Below, in pieces: positions 38,587 through 52,650 of a DNA stretch of 64,000 nucleotides (position 1 is the first letter of the stretch; each line of letters starts with the position of its first letter). Both the position numbers and the translations under genes were made by a program. The stretch is from Quillaja saponaria (taxonomy: Eukaryota; Streptophyta; Magnoliopsida; Fabales; Quillajaceae): the NCBI GenBank assembly GCA_029379385.1, contig CM055608.1:26286350-26350349 (forward strand), in the 5' to 3' direction. The notes beneath the pieces are model-generated. The model was not told the DNA's origin and made no database searches. It saw only the letters and a program-made list of their open reading frames with translations.

Positions 38587-40504
38587 CTGCCAACCAAGAT
38601 AAGGAAGAAACCAAGCAGTTTGGTATAATTAATTCACTGGCTATCGTAATTGCCAAGTATCTGTTGGCCGGAGAAGTAGTAGAATATTCTTTTAAAGCTA
38701 GTTAACTATAGAACAGTCCATGAAGTGCACATTTACGAGACTCCGCAAACAAATAAAAAAATGTTCAACAAATTATACAATCATAAAAAAGGAGCTCACA
38801 GCTTTTATCTGCAAGTCCTCAACTACTACCATCAATCCATCACTTGAAAATTCAGACTGTTGAAGTGAGAAATAGAATCCATCCATCAGGATCCCAAGAA
38901 TTACTCTTTTGATCCTACATTTGATCTTTAAATTTATGGTTTAATTAAGTTCAAGCTATCCTCAGAGCTGACTTCACTGTAAGTCCTATATGGTTCTGCT
39001 TTAGTGTTGCAGACCATAAAGGAAGGTGGGGGTGGGGGGGAGTACCTGATTCGTTATTTGGGGTAAGATGGAGAGGTGTGCTTGGTGAAGAACTTTTTCC
39101 TAACTCTAAGCATAAATTTTTTATGATCAAGTTTATTAGCGCTTAGCAGGATATACATTGTGGATACCTTAATTTTTGTGGAGCCGAAGATCACCTACTA
39201 GGAGTCATACATCAATAAACTATAGCTGCTCCTGGAACTGTGGTTCACAGCTACACAATCATACACATAATGGGAATAATTTCTAGTCAAAAGTGAGGCT
39301 GCCGCTGATAAAAATAGTTGATTCGTAATTTGATGCACTGCCTCCCTAATTATGCACTCTTTAGCCATTCAAATACTAAATATAATTCTTACTTTCTTTT
39401 GGATAAAAAAACCCCCTAAATATGAATGTTGCCTCAGTCTATATATAGGTGATTCAAAATTAGCACTAGACTAGTGGAAATGGAAGAAATCAAGAACCTG
39501 TATCAATTCCTTCTCCAATAATACTGTATAAAGAGTAAACTATGCAACAAGAATCGAAATGAACCCAGGAACAACATTAAATGCAGAAACGTGTACAGAG
39601 TGAAAAAAAACATTCAAATTCAATAGAATACCGTAACACTATCCAAATAATTCGAGCCACCCGATAGGTACCAAATCATTATCTATACTCTTAGTCTTAA
39701 ACACATTTTCTCACTAACCAATCAAGGCAAGAGAAGCGGGTCTGAACAGCCTTTCGCAAAAAATTGGTGGCATCAGGTAATCGATTGAACAAATGATTAT
39801 TGGATCCTACAATGCAGTTATAATCAAAGGGATGGTACTACCTCACCCCAACTTCTAGACTAGTCTAGAGGTAAAAATCGTTTTTTTCACTGCTCCTAAA
39901 ACGCTAATTTAACTTGGGTATAGACCTAATGTACAGCTACAAGAACAAGCAGAGAAAGCTCGACCTTTAAGACAGATTGCTCAGATATTCAGAAACCCTA
40001 ATAACGTTTTGATTAGGTACCTTATGTACGACTCAGGCAGCAATGGAAGTTTCTACCACCGCAGAAACAGATGCAACCTTTAAGGAGACCAAATAGATAC
40101 CGGGAAGAACTAGCTAAGGTGGTGGTGGGATTCGAATGTAGACTGATTTTCGTTCATCGGAAAATTATCGGATTCAACACTATACAGACCGGGAAGAAGA
40201 AGAGCCCGGATTCCTTAGAATGTTTCTCTTACACATTTGGGACACGTGTTGATACATTAGGACTAGGTTGTAATACGAAAATATTTCAAAACTTCAGGGA
40301 ATATTTATAATTTTAAAATTTTACGACTACCCTCTGGATAAAACAAACTGGGGCTTAAAGAAATCTAAAAAAAATTAAATCATTAAAAGATTAATTCTTA
40401 AAGAAAAATTAAAAATTAAAAATTAAATATAAATTCTTTAATATTTTCCCTTAAACAGATGTCTTTGATGATTCTCTTGGGTTTGTTTCGTTGAACGAGC
40501 GCCC

Positions 40505-40612
40505 GGTGCATTTGGTGATGGGGTGCATTCTCATTCCGCTTCCTTTACCAGGTCTAGTGGAAAAGTTCCTGCACCTGCAGTATCAGAACTGATTCAGGAC
40601 TTTGAATCAAAG
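40505..40612 (+). other. Possible exon fragment of an unidentified gene
   Basis: A 36-codon open stretch reads GAFGDGVHSHSASFTRSSGK and continues to SELIQDFESK, with protein-like composition. It is followed directly by GTGCGG, a possible donor. A candidate acceptor (AACAG) lies at 40454-40458. The sequence between would start DVFDDSLGFVSLNE in another frame, so a simple single exon does not work. I do not recognise the family. Confidence 0.25.
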
Positions 40613-41914
40613 GTGCGGCGATGAGCATGACGTAGAGGAAAGGGATTCAACTGAATTCAACCATCTATGTTAACAAAAGGGCAAATTGAGAACTTTGATC
40701 TTTGGCATCAGAGCAATCTGGAGGCTACGGAGGTTGGCGTGATTTTGGTGCAGAGGTCTGTGGATTGAGACCCGTTCACATAACCACACTAGGGACTAAG
40801 ATGCAATTTAATATAATTCTATATTATGCCCACTATTCATAAAATTACTCAGTTCACTATCAGTTAAGCTTTAAAATGCACTAATATAAGGTGCCAGGTG
40901 TCCCCCACTATCAACCACATGTTCTGTCTGGAGAGGTGGGCCTATAACTACTATACCATGCAACGAATTGGGAACAAAGGACCAAATCTAAGCTAATCAG
41001 CAGTAGACTAGGCCAGCTAATTGGAAGCACACCAACCACAAAGACAATCATCTTTAATTTGTTATAGGCTGGATTGACTCACAAGAGCATTCCGACTACT
41101 TAATTTCAAGGTTTGTGTATAGATAAGAAGACACACCATAATAATTAAGAATAATTTTAAATTCAGAATTTCAACTTGGAACTCATTTGAAGCATAAATA
41201 TATTTTTTATGGCTAGAGTTTACATGTACTACTTAAACTGATTTGTGCACAAAAATTCATTTACAATAATTAACATATAGAGATAGAAATCAAATTTGTC
41301 TTATAATATAAAATATTAGAGAGGAGACATTTTGTCTTCCTTTTCTAATAATTAAAGAATTATTTTTGATAAATCTCTAATATTTTATACCAATTTTATA
41401 GACTGACTATTCATCCCTAATGCTTTAATTTAATTTTATTTTATTTTTAATTATCTCTACTTATCAAAAGAAAATTTTGAGAATTTAACTAAATGACCAT
41501 GTCTGGTAAGTATTAAAAGTTTTTCATTGAGAAATTAAGTTTACTTCATTTTGAATTTACGTTAAGTGATATAGCTATGCAATTTAGCAAGACTTTAAAG
41601 AAGCTATTGCTAAGTGCTAACTAGCTAACATTAATTTATTGTTAATGATCATTAGACTTGGAACATGCATATGATTTTTAATTATTTGTTGAATTTTTGG
41701 TAGATTACAAGAGTGTCTAGTCATGTATATGATAACCCTAGGGATATCACATGTACAAAATAATGATAAATATTTTCTTCTGGTATATATTTATCTAAAG
41801 TACAAATACATAAGTACAAGAATTTTGAGGTTAACAGCTGTAATGCATGCATACGCTTATTTTAATTATAATTCCAGGGAAAGATGAGTACTCCTCCCAC
41901 ATTTGATTATATAT

Positions 41915-42022
41915 ACATATATATACCTTTTTCTATATATTATGTAATTTGTTTTTTAGTTCTTTAACATATATATATACCTTTTTCTATATATTATGTA
42001 ATTTGTTTTTTAGTTCTTTAAC
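41915..42022. repeat. 54-bp tandem duplication
   Basis: A unit containing ACCTTTTTCTATATATTATG followed by TAATTTGTTTTTTAGTTCTT appears twice with a 54-bp period (first copy ending at 41968, second at 42022). The copies are essentially identical apart from the length of the preceding AT run, so the event is recent. Confidence 0.93.
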
Positions 42023-44593
42023 TTTTATATATTTGATTAGATTAGACAAACTCCTTTGTAATTTTCAATTAATTTTTCAGTGGTTTGGGTGAAACAAGTA
42101 AGATTATAAAATGAAACATTCAAATTTCTTAATAGAGACACAAACCAATTTGTACATATCTCATGCAACTTTAAGTTACCAAACAATCACCATATGTATA
42201 TAGATTTTTATTTTTTTTGGTATTAATTTATCTTTCTCTCTCTTTCGTTAAGAGAGAGGGAAAATTAGTTAATTAGCTCGTGAATTAAAAAGAAATTTGA
42301 GAAAATAAATCATTCTACAAATTATTTACTAAGATTTAAATTTAAATTTTTAGTTTTATCTAGTTTTATTAAATTATTAACAAGTTTTATCTGAAGTAAG
42401 AATTGTATTAACTTTTAGAATTAATAGTTGCAGGCAGTTCAAATAATTTGTCCGACCTAACATGTTAGGTTTGACCACACTATCATACATGATCCATGTA
42501 TATTTTGGATTTAAAACATTTTATTATACATATATACTATCAATTTTAGTATATCTTGGATTTTAACTCGTTGTAAGTATATGAAAATAAGAGTTAATTA
42601 GTATGTGTGTCATGGAATTAGACTTTAGAAACATATATTAATAGTTTATTAGCAAGATCTACTAAACTATTCTCAGTTCTATAAGTTGACAAGTTATAGT
42701 TAATTAACAATTAATTAATCTCATTTGCTGATCGAGCTGTGACGTGCAACTTCTTAAACTCATTGCGTAATAGGCTATAAGCTTCAACCAGTTATGTATT
42801 TCTTTTTTTCTTTCTTTATTTATGAGTGATCCTTAAAAGTCAATTGTATTTTTCAGTCTAATAGATTGTAAGAATTAATTTTTGATATGATATTAAATAT
42901 TTTTTATAACCTGATCTTATCAATTATATCAATTCTTATCGATTGTCGGTCGAATTAAGTTAAATAATTATTGTTGATTTTATTACCAAATTGTATTGGT
43001 TGGCCTGTTGGTCCAAAAGTAATAAGTCTAATAAACATATATTATATATATTTAAATATGTTAAGAGTGATTATAAAATAGAAAAGTTACCCCAAAAGCA
43101 ATTGTAATTCGACAATTTTATGCAGAAGATAAAAAGCCACAACTACTATAGTTTTGTAGCAACCTGTATCGTCCTCTTTGGTTTGGAATTTTCGATAACT
43201 GACGGAAGATGTAAGGTGTTGAAGGTGTTTAATATTTTACATTTCGGAAAAATTTGTACAAATTAGCCACAATAATATTAAAAGCAGCTGCCACTACTTA
43301 ATAAGATTTCACGATTTGGTTGTGTGACTATATGTACCAACACTCTTTAAAACAATGATTCGTTGTGTATTTTTTTTAATTTTTGTTTTCTGATGTTATC
43401 TTTCATGTACAATAGTAAATTATGAGGTTTGAATTTGACATAAAAATATTTTGGATATAGATCACTAAGACTTTTTTTTTCATTTTTTTTTCATTTCAGG
43501 TATACATTAGGAGTTAACTGAAAACTAAGCATCTCCTCTAATGAGTACACTAATCGGGTGCATGCAAAACTAGTAATTCATCTGTAATGTGTTTGTTTTT
43601 TAGTTTCCCTATAGACATTATTATGAGACTAATTCTCTGTCGCGACTGAAATGACCCTCCTACTAATTGCTTGTTCTAAGGTTTGAACTTGTATTCTCAC
43701 CCTGGGAGTGCAACTCACTTATTACTGTACTCAATCCTTGTTGGTTCATCTATAATGTGTGAAATAAAAAAAAAATATATAATTCATTTAAAATAAAATA
43801 AATTCTATAATTCAATATCATTTAAAATAAATTTTCTTATTTATAATAAATTAAAATCACACCTATAGAATACTGCTAATTCTTTTGTTTGGGACAAATG
43901 AAGAATTGATATTAGTTTAAGACTTTAAGTATTTTTCTCATACTATCCTCAATTTTTTTTAATTAAAACTAGTATTGATCAACTAAAAATATGAAAACAA
44001 GAGATTAATTGTTGTTCAATTAACAAAAAACAAGTTGAGAGGAAAAAACTTAAAGTTGGTTATAGGTGAACATATGAGATAAAGTGGTGATGACTCTTTA
44101 TCAATTTATCTAAGTGAAAAATATGTATAATATTAAGGATAAAAGTATCATTTGATGCGAGAAAAATTAATAAAATGAGATCAATAAAAAGAAATCCAAC
44201 CTAATTGGTGTGGAACTCATAATTGAATAAAATTAGTATTTCATTTAAATTTTACACCATTTCATTTTTTTTCCGAACATAAAAAATACAAAGTTCATTT
44301 AAAATGAATTAAAATTCACATCAAATAGGTTGTATTTTATTTTATAAAATTTATTTGAGATAAATTATTATTAAAAGTGTGTTGGAATTCAATTTCAATG
44401 TACTAAAAATAATAATTGAAACTAGCTATAAATCAAAAGGAAAATTGTCAGTCAAGGAACCTTATTGAGATTGTGCTTTAAAACTAGAACATATTATTTT
44501 TACTCTAGATTAAAATAACTTGATAATTTATTCAAACAAAGGAAAATTACACGTGCATTTTTACAAAGTATAGCAGCCTCGGATCGATGCAAA

Positions 44594-44595
<2 letters not shown>

Positions 44596-44626
<31 letters not shown>
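44596..44626. repeat. (TA)n microsatellite
   Basis: About 15 TA units in the upstream region of the dioxygenase gene, about 1 kb before its ATG. Confidence 0.95.
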
Positions 44627-44629
<3 letters not shown>

Positions 44630-45532
44630 GAGATCAAGCAGCCTCAATTAATAATTAGCAGCCAAAAATGGTCTAAAAAGTGGATATCCAGGTTAAGAGT
44701 ATACTTCATTATAATGACTAATGAGAAATTATATGTTTAGAGCACTGACTAAAACAATATTGAAAAAGAGATCCATAAACTCAAGTAATTACTAATTAGG
44801 GAAGAGATCCGACTGCTTCTGCTTTTTGTTATAAATTAATTATGTTTAATTATACTTTTTATCTTTAAAATTTAGAACGTTCTAGAAAAAATTAATGTTG
44901 CCAGCACCCTCTTGTATATTGGACAACATATTTTGCTATCATGTTAATTAGTATAGACTCTTTACTAATTTATTCTTTTTGAATCACCAAAATCACGTAC
45001 AAGTTCTAATTTAACAATTACAACTAGTATATATACTCGTCTAAAATGTCATGCTTAATTACCTGCATTTACATTATCTCAGAAATGAAATTGCTTAAAT
45101 GTAGAGGGACCAAAAGTTAAACTTAGGGACAAAGATATACAATTTTTCATTTTTTATTTTCTATTTGAGGGCGAAGACTGAAGATTGTGTTTGGGGAGTG
45201 GGAAAAAGAATCTTTATGAGGATAACTGCATGCCAAAGTCAGATATACATGGTATTCTGCAGTATAATATATAAAACGTGTCATCAAGAAGAAGAAAAAA
45301 GAAGTTAATAATTTGTACATAGGTAGCTCCCAGGAAAGAGGACAAAGCATCAAACTTCAAAGTTTTTGGTGAAGAATAAAAAGAGAGTCCCTACCATCTC
45401 GTGGTCTGACTAAACTTTTGTCAACGGTATTTGTTATATGGACTAGAACCTGTCCTAATCCAAAGCTGGTTTCTCTGAAACTTGCTACTATTCATTCTCT
45501 CACCCTCCTCAACTTCATTAGCTAGCTCACAC

Positions 45533-45541
45533 TATATATAT
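45533..45541 (+). promoter_or_regulatory. TATA box of the dioxygenase gene
   Basis: TATATATAT within CACACTATATATATTC, 85-93 bp upstream of the ATG at 45626. It would place transcription start near 45565-45575 and leave a short 5' leader. A strong match to plant TATA consensus, but not tested. Confidence 0.55.
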
Positions 45542-45625
45542 TCTAATAAATTAAACCTTCTTCATTCATCACAAAGCTATTTCATTTTTGTTCAATTCCA
45601 AACTAGAGCTTGCTAGCTAGCTTTA

Positions 45626-47349
45626 ATGTCTCCTGCAATGACAATGACATTTACTGAGACAAAGGTGGGTGATGATAATCATGATCAATATGAAAGCCAA
45701 TATCAGAAAGGAGTGAAGCATCTCTATGAAAATGGCCTTGACAGATTGCCAAACAAGTATGTATTGCCTGCTTCTGATCGACCCTGTATGACTAAGGAAG
45801 ATCCAAATACAGTGAAACATAACAAACTTAAGTTGCCCATCATCGATTTTGCTGAATTCTTCGGTCCTAACCGGTCCCAAGTGCTTAAATCCCTCGCTAA
45901 TGCTTGCGAACAATACGGATTTTTTCAGGTGGGTTTCTTCAACTTTAGTTAATTTAATCATAACTAATTATTCATGCAGTCTCACTTACTAACTTAATTT
46001 TTTCTGTTTTTGGTTATGTACGTTAATGCAGCTGGTAAATCATGGGATTTCTGATGATGTTATTCGCAACATGATTGATGTGGCTACGAGATTTTTTGCA
46101 CTTCCATTCGAGGATAGAGCTAAGTACATGACTTCTAATATGCGTGCCCCGGTTCGATATGGAACTAGCTTCAACCAAACCAAAGACAGTGTGTTTTGCT
46201 GGAGAGACTTCTTGAAATTATTGAGCCATCCTTTACCAGATTTTCTCCCTCATTGGCCTTCTTCTCCTGTGGACTTCCAGTGAGTATAATTATTGCTCAA
46301 CCAATAAATAAGATTACTTAACTCAATATTTTTATTAATATTTTTATATATAGGCCAGTATTTTTTTTCCCTAATTAATAAATAGTTTACTTTCTGAATT
46401 AATTATGGATGATCCATTTTTCAACACCGATGTTGGTGTAATATTTTAACTCTGTGCAATCGGACATTTGCAAATTGATCAATTAATTAGTTGTATAATT
46501 AATGTGTTTTTTTTTTTTTTTTTTTTTTGTGCTTAAAATTATAGGGATTTGGCGGGTACGTATGCGAAAGAGACCAAGTATTTGTTTCTAATGCTAACGG
46601 AAGCCATATTAGAGAGCCTAGGGATTGTGACGACTTTTAGTGATCATCAACATCAACAACAAAAAAGGACAGAAGAGAAAAACATATTAAAAGAGTTTGA
46701 AGATGGAAGCCAGCTAATCGTGGCCAATTTCTACCCACCCTGCCCGGAACCTGACCTAACCTTGGGAATGCCACCTCATTCGGATTATGGTTTCCTCACA
46801 CTTCTTCTCCAAGATGAGGTTGAGGGTTTGCAGATACAATTCCAAGGAAAATGGGTCACTGTTGAACCTATTGCTAATGCGTTTGTCATCAACGTCGGCG
46901 ACCACTTAGAGGTGATCCTTTTATTTACTTCATATCTTAATTTATCAGATGTGTATTGTAAAAAATTTAATCAAATTAGATAGATTATTCAATTAATTAA
47001 TATGAACCGACGAATTAAATTACCATGGCTTGTTATTGGCAAGTTTATATATTTGTAATAGTTGTTTATTAATTTGTGACAAATTGAATTATTTTGTGTG
47101 CAGATATTTAGCAATGGAAAATACAAGAGTGTGTTGCATAGGGTGTTAGTAAATTCTGTCAAATCTCGAATATCAGTGGCTTCATTGCATAGTCTTCCTT
47201 TGAGTTGCATGGTTAGACCGTCACCAAAATTGATTGACGAAGAAAATCCCAAGCGTTACAAAGACACGGATTTTGAAAGTTTCCTCGAGTACTTGTCCTC
47301 CTGTGAGCCCAAGAGGAAGGACTTTTTGGACTCTAGGAAATTGACTTGA
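45626..47349 (+). CDS. 2-oxoglutarate/Fe(II)-dependent dioxygenase, GIM2-like (DOXC class)
   Basis: Soluble oxygenase using 2-oxoglutarate and Fe(II). Exons are 45626-45928, 46032-46279, 46545-46911 and 47104-47349, total 1164 nt, 387 aa, with consistent phases. The N-terminal DIOX_N region includes KGVKHLYENGLDRLPNKYVL and ACEQYGFFQLVNHGI. The Fe ligands are His262 and Asp264 (PPHSDYGFL) and His318 (SVLHRVLVNS). The 2-oxoglutarate-binding pair is Arg328 and Ser330 (SRISV). FNQTKDSVFCWRDFLKLL and LPHWPSSPVDF match the clade of Arabidopsis At2g36690 (GIM2, linked to ABA/GA balance in germination), although automatic annotation often calls such proteins flavanone 3-hydroxylase-like. The substrate cannot be read from sequence. 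A Gln/His-rich insert lies at about 215-224 (FSDHQHQQQK). All catalytic residues are intact. Confidence 0.95.
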
Positions 47350-47518
47350 CAATCAACCAATTGGAATCCAGAAAAATAATGAAAAAGATACATGAGTACG
47401 TACATTTATATTTGACTTTTGCTTGTAGTACGTACTAATTTGCTATGTATAGTACGGAAATTTAACTATGGATTCTGCTGCTTATTTTACTTGTAAGTTA
47501 GTGAATGGCAGAGCAAGT

Positions 47519-47524
47519 AATAAA
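47519..47524 (+). terminator. Candidate polyadenylation signal of the dioxygenase gene
   Basis: AATAAA 170 nt after the stop codon, followed by A/T-rich sequence. Plausible near-upstream element; plant signals are loose. Confidence 0.4.
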
Positions 47525-50500
47525 TAGGCTTAAGCCTCTTCCATAAATTGTCATTTAAATTAACACCAATTAAGTTTATATAAATTATATCAAAATTAAA
47601 TTATTTGTAAAAGAACAAAGTATTAATTTTTTTTTTAAATCTAAAAATCACAAGCAAAGATAAACGAAAGCAGATGAAAAAACTCATAGCTAAGTATAAA
47701 CCCTAACCCCAATCAAAGTTGATAATTGCAAATCGTACAAATTAAAGTTGTGGAAGACAGATCTATCTAGCGAGAGTTATTAGCCGACGACTGCTCAACT
47801 GTTCGGATGCAATACAATGGTGTGGCGATTGATTCCAATTTGACAAGGGTAGAATGCCTGCGTCGAAGGTCCAGTACAGTAGATAGTGGGCGTCTTTGTT
47901 TTGGCTTCCGAGATAGAATGAAGTGTAAGTGACACACCATCCGAGTTGCTACGTACGTTGACCTTGACTTGGCAGATTCACCTAATGGAACCCACACTCA
48001 AAGGACGATAGATCTGGGATTAGCAATGAAAGAAAGAGCCTAGTATTCATATGCATAGCTTAACCTACTAAAAGAGCTTCACATGCACACAATAATGGGG
48101 GCTATTAGTAGAAATCAGAACATCACAAAATTTCATTAGAAATTGAGGAGCAAGTCCATGGCTATGTGGGAGAGACCTTCAAAATTGATGTGGGTCTCAT
48201 AAGAAATTGAGGCTTTTACTATTTGGTTTGAGAGATGGTTTGGGGTTTATGAATTTGGCGGTGACTTTGATTTTGAGGTATGGTGGTTAATTGTTATGGA
48301 TGAATGAAAATATGGTGGCTATGTAAGAATGGAGGTATGGTAGCAGGACTCTGGGTGGAAGGGGTGGTAGTGAGGAAGAGAGAGAGAAAGGAAAAAATTA
48401 TTTATGTTTATTTATATAATATTACTTTCGTTTTATTTTTTTAAAACAATTTTTATATATGTGACGTGACACATTTTTATTAGTTAATTATATCATGAAC
48501 ATCTTCGCATTATCATCAATATTAATGTAAGGAATACTTGACAAAATATGTTTAATTGTATTAAGTAAAATTGTAGAGAGGGTCGAAAGAATTTAAAATT
48601 AAATTATAGAGATTAAAGTGTAATTAAGCCTAATAAATATTGAAGATCTTGCATCTAATATAATATCAATAAAAGCTGGCCACAATAATGGACAGACGTA
48701 CTTCCTATTTCTCATTTATAAATTTCACGCAAATTGGTTATATGATGAAGCACTAATTCTTGAAAGAGTCCATTATCTCCATCTGACCTCCACGTTTAAG
48801 CCATTGAATTTGGGATAGTGGTGGACTCACGGTAGTGCAAATAGATATAAAAATAAATTAATTCACGATAATAACTATAAATATATGGAAGAAAAAGAAT
48901 TTTTTTGTTTTTGTAATTCTTAAAATGCAATTTGAGCTTATTGACAGAAAAGAATTCATTTAGATAATTTGTTATACTATTTCAACCGATTAAATTCAGA
49001 CCTTAACAGATTTTTTTTTAATTTGGATTAAATTGCTTTTTCCATAACCCTTTATTTGGATTATATAAGGATGAGATATATAGGTATAGGAAATGAAAAA
49101 AAAAATTGATATTTTCCATTAGTGGAATAAGAGATAAAAGAGTTTTGACAACCATTAAATAACTTAATTTTTATTTCTTTTATTTTGCCTTAAATGCCAA
49201 GAATTTGTTGTCTTGAACTGACAGAAAATGGATGACTGGGCTCCATGTACCTAATCCAAGCAACGTAAAAAGTACTCCACTTCCCATCATTTAAAACTTT
49301 AGTTTTTGATTTTTTTCTGTTGATATGACTTGCCAGATGCCATGCATAGACAATGGGTCTCGTCATTTTTTATTTTTTTTTGTTAGTAGGAAAGTTAAAT
49401 TGGTTTACAAACTACGCAGTGTAAGGTTAGTTTTTTTTTTTTAATTCTCATTCAATTGAAGGTTAGATTTCATCTAAGATACTTGATATATAATAAAATT
49501 ATAAAATTGAACCAACTTTCTCAAAAGTTCGTCTGTCAATAATGTCCACACAAACTAATGACTCAAACTAGTTGGGTTTTCGAAGTAGAATTAAGTTTGG
49601 AAACTAGACTGGTTAAGCAAGTTAATTGCTTTGTTTTTACGAAAAGGAAAAGGAAAGGATCAGCGTAACTCAGTAAATTATAGTAAAAATTGCATGAGAA
49701 AAGGAAATCCCAGTGGCAGCAAATTGAAACAGGCATCTAATAATTTTATTAAGATTTTGCTCATGGGTCAAAGATGCAGTTGATGAATTGAAGTTGTTTA
49801 ATTTTGGATGTCAAAATTTCACAATATGATATTGAAGGGTTCAAATCTTGGGATGCTAGTCAGGAAATTATTTTTCAAATTTATAAGGTAGTTGTTAGAA
49901 GGAGATTGTTCTTCAACTAATCATTTATCCCACCTTATCTCTAAAATCTCAATTAATAATTCTATTGATCAGAAACATTTCACTTCACTTCCTTATTTGT
50001 ATAATACATTGACAAATAGTAAATGCAAATGTACATGTACTAACTTCTCTATATATCTATTTTATTTCAATGTTTCACATTTCATGAAGAGTTCTTCTAA
50101 TTTATCCACACCGCAAAGCTTGGACTTGGATCAACACGGAAACCAAAATTGCTACCCTCACCAAATCTACCCGCGTTATTAAACAGAGAACCTAAAACCC
50201 TAGTCTAGACGTTTTTGGACCTAACAGTAATCTTCCATTCTACCTTGTACATAAAACAAAATAATAATAATAACAATTTGACAATGGATTCAGTAAAATT
50301 GAAATTTTAATTAGTAGTGTCATAATTAAGATAATAATTAATTATAATATCAGAGCACGAGAAGATCAACCCGCTAATGATTTTGGGCAACTATTACTTT
50401 CTTTTTCTTTTGCCAGTTGTCGCAATTTCATAAGGGTGTCGTTATTGGTAAAGTTTTACAGAAATGGATATCGAATAACATGGTAAAGACTCAAACTAGA

Positions 50501-52600
50501 CTAATTACCTCTTTTTTAAGAGAGAGAAGAAAAGCAACACCGTAACTCACTAAATTGTAATGAAATTGCATGAGAGAATTAGGAAGTCCAATGTTGACTG
50601 CAACCTACTCTTTTGTTAAGAAATTAAGATAATGGGCACGAGGTAAAAGACGCATTTAATATCAAATGAATTTGATTGAATTTTGAATGTCAAATTACAC
50701 AATCATATATTTAATTAAGCCATCAGGAACAAATGAATTCACTAAATGAGATTTTCAGTGGACGCCATAGAGTTAGCTAGACATGCCCCAATTTGACTTG
50801 GACCAAGCCTAGCAGTCATGTGCAGCAAGTATTCGACGGAAAATTGATTTGGTAGCCAAAGAATTAAAATTCGTTTCGAGATGTCGTTTCGATAAATCTG
50901 AAAATGGAAACGTTTCGGGAAACGCCTGAAAACAACATAGAAACAGTTAATTATTTAAAAACGCATGGAAACATATAGTAAAACACATATTATAGTAAAT
51001 TTCAGTATCTAATATGATTAATTTAGTATATAAATTATTTATAAATACATACTAAGGTAAAAATCTTAATATAGACAGATAAATTGAAAGAAAATATCAA
51101 ACTACATTCTTTATTTTAGGTTAGCAACTTCATTTAGAAATACTTATATTTAGGGATGACAATGGATCAAATATTAGAATAAAGATTATCTTAATGTTAA
51201 CTCAATTGGATTTGAATTCATTAATATATGATCCTATATTTTAGCTATTTGATCCAAAATTAATACATAATTTCGAATGAATATGGTATCTGAATTTATT
51301 TCATAGTCTTCTGTATCGTTTTATATTATACTAATGATCAATTTAAATATAAGCCCAAACATAGATTAAACATAATAGATAATTAATCTTATCGTTTGGA
51401 TCTTATTGTGATATGCCAATCATTTGGACATTATAAAATCTGATATGAAGGTACTTGGATGGGAGGTCTTTGGAAGAATATTAGAAATTGTGTATGATTG
51501 AATATCATGAATCTGTTTGGTTAAGCTGAATATAAAAATTTAAAATTATTAGAAAAAAAAAAAAAAAAAAAACTTACTTTAAATTACTCACTACTCACTA
51601 TCGTGATATGAATCAATAGATTCATGCCATGTGTCAAATAATAACATTTAAATATCCAATCAGTTCAATTTAATTTACCTCAACTCATTTCATTAATTCA
51701 TTCCATCCCATTATTTATTTTAACAGATGCTGGATCTTGCCCGGACAAATAGACACAATTTTATTGGGCCCGATCGAATGGATCCAGTTAAATAAACCAA
51801 CAACAAACATACCCAAGAGCCCAAGCTTAATATCCTAGTACAGAACAACATCAAATACTGGAGAATTGGAAAACAAACTGCCAGGTGGTCCCCACCAGTC
51901 TGGTTAATAGACTAAACGGAATAGAATACGTCGCCCATTTTCTATTGCGCAAATCAGTGAAGAATAGGACAATACAGTCGATGGCATCGATGGTGCACCC
52001 GGTCTCATACGCAGCTTTTGAATTGGAATCATCAAAGTATAAATTAATAATACAAATTATTTTTGGCATATTTTTTATTTTACTTTTTCAAGATGAAGGA
52101 GGACTCTAAAATCATAGTCATTTGAATATAAAATCTCAATTTTTTTATTGAATTTTTAATTAAATATGAGCACTAAAACTAATTTATGGAAAATAGTTTA
52201 AAATTTTAAATTAATATTATTAAGCTAAGTTGGTCCACGGCAATACATTACACCATTAAATAATATTAAGCATAAGGAGGTTGTTTTTCCAGAAATAACA
52301 GTTCCTTTTATGAGCCGCAAAAGGCTTTGTATATATAATACTTCATATTTGTAGGTTGACAGCGAGTATTACGGTGGTCATCTACTCGAGCGAGTATTCG
52401 GTATAAGACGAACTTCACTTGTCAGTTAACGCGCCTGTTGTTTCATCTTTGCACTGCAAATATCACACCTCACTAAACTTCCTCTTAAATATCAATTCCT
52501 TTCTGTTTCATTGTTTCTTTCTCTCGCAATTATGAAACGCCAAAAGTTGAACAAAAATAAATAACACCCTTCACAACAATGACCAGCTAGCTAACGCTCT
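47525..52600. other. Spacer without confirmed genes
   Basis: Mostly A/T-rich DNA. 47760-48000 holds a minus-strand open stretch (separate entry). 48100-48410 has a G/T-rich, then purine-rich segment. 51840-52110 has overlapping short open frames on both strands with no family resemblance. Poly(A) and poly(T) runs are frequent (for example 51554-51571). No further feature is supported. Confidence 0.45.
47767..47997 (-). other. Unidentified 76-codon open frame
   Basis: Minus-strand frame starting MWVPLGESAKSRSTYVATRM, basic and Ser/Thr-rich, ending SANNSR. Composition is less AT-rich than its surroundings. An overlapping frame on the same strand also reads well (SEAKTKTPTIYCTGPSTQAF), so the region could be a decayed exon with a frame change. 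I recognise no family and see no conserved splice context. Confidence 0.2.
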
Positions 52601-52611
52601 TTTTTGATTCA

Positions 52612-52614
<3 letters not shown>

Positions 52615-52649
<35 letters not shown>
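52615..52649. repeat. (TC)n microsatellite in a 5' leader
   Basis: A 35-nt pure TC repeat about 130 bp upstream of the ATG at 52778. TC/GA tracts are common in plant 5' leaders and core promoters and can bind BPC/GAGA-type factors (established for other genes, inferred here). Confidence 0.95.

Positions 52650-52650
<1 letters not shown>

Larger units (their letters stand above)
38587..45530. other. Long spacer, no confirmed gene
   Basis: About 7 kb with no open frame of recognisable family. 38600-40400 is moderately A/T-rich and could hold the lost first exon and promoter of the IBA57-like copy, but I could not find either. 40490-40800 is less AT-rich and contains a possible gene fragment (separate entry). 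40800-45500 is strongly A/T-rich with a 54-bp tandem duplication and a TA microsatellite. The last few hundred bases are the upstream region of the dioxygenase gene. Confidence 0.45.

Noticed and set aside
51851..52109. Overlapping open frames on both strands
   Set aside because: No family resemblance, no splice context, AT-rich end; most likely chance.
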